Under the pieces are notes generated by a model. That model did no database searches. It worked only from the letters and a program-made list of their open reading frames with translations, and was not told where the DNA came from. DNA of 64,000 nucleotides from GCA-2731375 sp002731375 (GTDB lineage: Bacteria; Pseudomonadota; Alphaproteobacteria; GCA-2731375), in assembly GCA_030752605.1 (NCBI GenBank), contig JASMDX010000076.1, positions 1 to 64,000 on the forward strand, in the 5' to 3' direction. A program made the translations under genes and the position numbers. Numbering within the stretch: the first letter of the stretch is position 1; every line of letters starts with the position of its first letter. Shown in pieces: positions 61,105 to 64,000 of the stretch.

Positions 61105-62247
61105 ATGTCCACCAGGGTAATTTCTGCCGATTGCCATATCGACCTGATCTGGCTGCCGCCCGACTTGTTCACCGACAATGCGCCAGCGGGCATGAAGGAG
61201 CGCATGCCCTATGTCACCAGTGGTCTTAAGGGGCCGGTCTGGGTTTCGAAGAATGGCGGCCAGTTTGGTCTGCAGAACGGCATGGGTTCTGCGGGGCGGG
61301 AATATGTCCCCGGCGTCATTCACCGCTCCGACCGGATGGCGGAGCAGGGCTTGTACGAGGACGGCAAGAACGGTATCCGCCGCTTGACCGAGCCTGACCT
61401 GCGCATCAAGGATCAGGATCTGGACGGCGTATCAGGTGAAGTGCTGTACGGCATTCTGGGCGGCGCGGCGCGCCTGAAAGATCCGGACGCCTCTATCGTA
61501 ATGATGCAGATATATAATGACTGGCTGGCGGATTTTTGCGCTACCCATCCTGACCGACTGGCCGGTCTTGCTTCCATCCCCGGCCACGATATTGCGGCGG
61601 CGGTGGCCGAGATCGAACGGGTGGCCGAACGCGGCGCCGTCAAGGGATTGGAAATACCCTCAATTCCCGACGGCAAGCCGCTTTATCACAAGTACTGGGA
61701 CCCGGTTTTCGCTGCCGCCGCAGCCTCGAATTTACCGCTGCATTTTCATACCGGCAGCGCCAAGGCACCGGATTTCGAGGCCATGGAGCCATTGGAAGCA
61801 CGGCAGGCCTTTGCTGTCTTCATCACGGCTTTCCAGATGTATATGTCCAACAAGCTGATGGAAATTATCTATGGCGGCAAACTGGAGACGCATCCTGACC
61901 TGAAGGTGGTCATTGCTGAAAGTGGCATCGGCTGGATACCCTATATTCTGGAACATATGGATTTGGAGTGGGAAGATCAGTTCAAGGATTTGAGCTTAAA
62001 GATGAAGCCATCGGACTATTGGTACCGGCAATGCTATGCCACCTTCCAAAGCGACCCGGTGGGGATGCAGCTTGTCGATAACCTTGGAGCGGACAATATC
62101 ATGTGGGGCTCCGACTTTCCCCATCCCGACGGCATCTGGCCCGACAGTCAGGCATTTATCGAGCGGGAAATGGGGCACTTGTCGCCTGATATCCGCTGCA
62201 AGGTCACCCATGACAATGCCGCCAAGTTGTACGGTTTTCCATCATAG
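61105..62247 (+). CDS. Amidohydrolase family protein (ACMSD-like, Amidohydro_2)
   Basis: 380 residues. Metal-site motifs of this group are present: ISADCHIDLIW at the start, HFHTGSAKAPDF near residue 212, the ESGIGWIPYILEHMDLEW region near 272, and WGSDFPHPDGIWP near 333 with the catalytic aspartate. Related enzymes decarboxylate or hydrolyse aromatic or ring-opened acids. It lies 31 bases after the ruined LeuB-like gene and touches the ruined AMP-ligase gene, so it is a surviving member of a decayed catabolic cluster. Confidence 0.88.
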   Translation: MSTRVISADCHIDLIWLPPDLFTDNAPAGMKERMPYVTSGLKGPVWVSKNGGQFGLQNGMGSAGREYVPGVIHRSDRMAEQGLYEDGKNGIRRLTEPDLRIKDQDLDGVSGEVLYGILGGAARLKDPDASIVMMQIYNDWLADFCATHPDRLAGLASIPGHDIAAAVAEIERVAERGAVKGLEIPSIPDGKPLYHKYWDPVFAAAAASNLPLHFHTGSAKAPDFEAMEPLEARQAFAVFITAFQMYMSNKLMEIIYGGKLETHPDLKVVIAESGIGWIPYILEHMDLEWEDQFKDLSLKMKPSDYWYRQCYATFQSDPVGMQLVDNLGADNIMWGSDFPHPDGIWPDSQAFIEREMGHLSPDIRCKVTHDNAAKLYGFPS

Positions 62248-62564
62248 TGAAGCCGACGCCCTGGAATATCGCCACGACCCTGGCTGACCTGCCCGGCCCG
62301 GCGGCACAATGCTGGGGCGGCCGCGTCGCCATCAGCTTCAAGGGGCGGGACGAGACCTTTACCGAACTGGTGGGCAAAGTCGACCGCCTGGCGCGCGGCT
62401 TGATTGAAGCCGGGGTACGGCCGGGCGACCGGGTTGGCGTGTGGCTGAACAATTTGTCTTGAATGGGTGCATCTGGTGTTTGCCATTGCGCGGATCGGCG
62501 CTACGCAGGTTCCCATAAACACGCACTTCAAAACGGCGGACGCAGCCATATGTTGCCCGTTGAC
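62247..62564 (+). pseudogene. AMP-dependent acyl-CoA synthetase/ligase, frameshifted and truncated
   Basis: It starts with a GTG that overlaps the amidohydrolase stop. It reads KPTPWNIATTLADLPGPAAQ and continues through FKGRDETFTELVGKVDRLAR and RVGVWLNNL, the normal opening of acyl-CoA ligases. At 62457-62462 one extra base shifts the frame; the correct continuation EWVHLVFAIARIGATQVPIN and THFKTADAA is found in the next frame up to a stop near 62564. The remaining 400 or so residues, including the AMP-binding loop, are gone. Confidence 0.72.
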
Positions 62565-62674
62565 CTGAATTGTTTCAATTGCTTCAGACGGGCTTGCCTT
62601 TCGGGCGTTTCATTAGCCATACTGCGACATTCTGACGCATCCAGCTGTGTCAACCATTGGACCGGGAGTACGCT

Positions 62675-63580
62675 ATGCAGCCGACCATCACCCCCATGGA
62701 GACCACCATGGGCGCCACGGTTGCCGGGATCGATCTAGCGAATTTGAGCGAGGCTGAATGGCGCATGGTCGAGGATGCGTTTCACGAACATGCAGTGCTG
62801 CTGTTTCCGGAACAGAACCTGACGGACGAGGCCCAGATTGCCTTCGCCCTGCGCTTTGGTGAAATGGAACTGTTGCGTGGCGACCCGAAGGCCATGGCGG
62901 TGCAAATCAGCAATCAAAAGCCCGACGGCAGCGTGCTGCAACCTGACGAGCACCGCTATCAAGCCCTGCGCGGCAATGAAGGCTGGCATACGGATAGTTC
63001 ATACATGCCGCTGGCCGCTAAGGCATCCGTGCTTTCCGCGCTGGTGGTACCGTCATCGGGGGGTGAGACGGCGGTGGCCGATATGCGTAATGCCTACGAT
63101 GCCCTGAACCAGGAGATGAAGGACCGGATCGAGGATCTATCGGCCTATCATTCGCTTTATCAAAGCCAGGCCGAGATTGGGCACAAGGTAGAGACGGGGG
63201 CTGGCTACGGCTATCACACCAAGGGCGCGCCACTGCGGCCGCTGGTCTATACCCATCCCGTTACGGGCCGCAAATCGCTTTTTATTGGCCGCCACGCTTA
63301 CCGTATTCCCGGCATGGACGATGGGGTGGCGAAAGAGTTGCTTGATGGTCTGCTCGAATTCGCCTGCCAGCCGCCGCGAACTTATTATCATGCCTGGAAA
63401 CCGGGCGATGTGATGATGTGGGATAACCGCTGTACCCTGCATGCGGCACGGCCCTATGACTATGGCGAGCCACGGGTGATGCGTCACACCCGGATCGCCG
63501 GTGATCCTGCGGTCGATCTTGCCGCCACGGTGATGGATGAGGCCGCCAGCAGCTTTGAGCCGACGACCTCGAACTTGTAG
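62675..63580 (+). CDS. TauD/TfdA-family Fe(II)/2-oxoglutarate dioxygenase
   Basis: 301 residues from the ATG at 62675, with GGGAG upstream. The iron facial triad is complete: WHTDSSYMP (H105 and D107) and CTLHAARPYD (H256), followed by the 2-oxoglutarate-binding arginine in RVMRHTRIAG. The opening GATVAGIDLANLSEAE and FPEQNLTDEAQIAFALRFGE are typical of the family. Substrates range from taurine to 2,4-D and are not predictable here. It follows the degraded ligase gene and precedes a gamma-glutamyltransferase gene. Confidence 0.9.
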   Translation: MQPTITPMETTMGATVAGIDLANLSEAEWRMVEDAFHEHAVLLFPEQNLTDEAQIAFALRFGEMELLRGDPKAMAVQISNQKPDGSVLQPDEHRYQALRGNEGWHTDSSYMPLAAKASVLSALVVPSSGGETAVADMRNAYDALNQEMKDRIEDLSAYHSLYQSQAEIGHKVETGAGYGYHTKGAPLRPLVYTHPVTGRKSLFIGRHAYRIPGMDDGVAKELLDGLLEFACQPPRTYYHAWKPGDVMMWDNRCTLHAARPYDYGEPRVMRHTRIAGDPAVDLAATVMDEAASSFEPTTSNL

Positions 63581-63652
63581 GCTTGCATGGACGCCGGTCC
63601 TTCATGAATAGTGGATAGTTGATTAGTTCACAGAACGAAGAGTGAGTTCGTC

Positions 63653-64000
63653 ATGACGCATGGAATGGTTTCGGCGCCGCAGCCGGAGGCCGTGGAGGCG
63701 GGGCTGGATATTCTCCAAGCTGGCGGTAATGTAGTCGATGCCGCCGTCGGCGCGGCGTTGGTGCAGACGGCGGTGGATCCGCAGATGTGCGGCATCGCCG
63801 GCTTTGGTTCCATGCATCTCTATTTGGCGGATAGAGACGTCCATACCTGCATTGATTTCCATGGCCGTGCCCCTTTGGCCACCCGGCCGGATATGTGGGA
63901 GGACCTGATTGTCCGCGAATGCGATGACGGCTTCGGTTTCGTGCTTAAGGGCGAAGTCAACGAACTCGGCTATCAATCCATGACCACGCCGCTGACCATC
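63653..64000 (+). CDS. Gamma-glutamyltransferase family protein (3'-partial)
   Basis: The first 116 residues run off the window. MTHGMVSAPQPEAVEAGLDI, LQAGGNVVDAAVGAALVQ and MCGIAGFGSMHLYLAD are the standard opening of the Ntn-hydrolase gamma-glutamyltransferase family. No signal peptide is seen, so it belongs to the cytosolic group. The catalytic threonine lies beyond the window. It is 72 bases after the dioxygenase gene on the same strand. Confidence 0.87.
   Translation, partial: MTHGMVSAPQPEAVEAGLDILQAGGNVVDAAVGAALVQTAVDPQMCGIAGFGSMHLYLADRDVHTCIDFHGRAPLATRPDMWEDLIVRECDDGFGFVLKGEVNELGYQSMTTPLTI

Noticed and set aside
1..64000. tRNA, rRNA, CRISPR arrays or complete insertion sequences
   Set aside because: None could be recognised by eye: no regularly spaced repeats, no transposase frame and no conserved tRNA T-arm sequence were found. 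A covariance-model scan would be decisive.

Overview
The window looks like a chromosomal segment of a GC-rich alphaproteobacterium, probably a Rhodospirillales-type, marine or host-associated lineage. This rests on the three-gene proton-translocating transhydrogenase (pntAA-pntAB-pntB) as in Rhodospirillum, the fused indolepyruvate ferredoxin oxidoreductase, TRAP and Liv-type uptake systems, and many small catabolic genes. The taxonomic call is inference; no rRNA or other phylogenetic marker is present. I saw no tRNA, rRNA, CRISPR array or complete insertion sequence.

Layout. 1-5 kb: two nitronate monooxygenases, a DUF1326 protein, a methyltransferase, a PPOX flavoprotein and a phosphatase gene broken by one TGA. 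5-7.4 kb: a bifunctional beta-oxidation enzyme closed by a strong terminator. 7.4-12.7 kb (minus strand): a complete Liv-type ABC operon ending in an RraA-family aldolase gene. 13-16.5 kb: a TakP-like TRAP transporter whose binding-protein gene has its own terminator. 16.5-24.7 kb: VOC, DMT, crotonase, HCCA-isomerase-like, hotdog dehydratase, GlcNAc kinase and NagA, and SDR genes. 24.7-28.2 kb: the 1162-residue 2-oxoacid ferredoxin oxidoreductase, next to an NtrC-like regulator gene that has lost its AAA+ domain. 28.9-35.3 kb: oligoendopeptidase F, an ABC1 kinase, the transhydrogenase operon and a possible 34-residue membrane peptide. 35.4-39.5 kb (minus strand): an operon of a UGSC-family selenoprotein (in-frame TGA followed by a SECIS-like hairpin), a cytosolic PhnD-like binding protein and a GMC oxidoreductase, divergent from an LLM flavin oxidoreductase and a CobW-like GTPase. 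41-49.3 kb: DUF2182, DMT, and glutamate synthase gltB-gltD. 49.3-64 kb: MFS, FMN hydroxyacid dehydrogenase, NTF2-like, cupin, amidohydrolases, a Baeyer-Villiger-type monooxygenase, a type III polyketide synthase with its ICMT-type methyltransferase, a TauD dioxygenase and the start of a gamma-glutamyltransferase.

A recurring feature is gene decay. At least seven recognisable genes are broken by nonsense codons, one-base shifts, internal deletion or truncation: the histidine phosphatase, a UPF0016 transporter, the NtrC-like regulator, the DUF2182 N-terminus, a lipoprotein, a LeuB-like dehydrogenase and an AMP-dependent ligase. A 1.3 kb stretch at 55.3-56.7 kb holds only fragments, a pair of about 45 bp repeats and one small intact gene. 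Very long genes (gltB, the oxidoreductase) are clean and several lesions are substitutions, so sequencing error alone is an unlikely explanation.

The main point of interest is the UGSC selenoprotein operon. Its in-frame TGA would be scored as a stop by ordinary gene calling, yielding two separate ORFs, while the sequence on both sides, the UGSC motif and the hairpin argue for one 552-residue selenoprotein.
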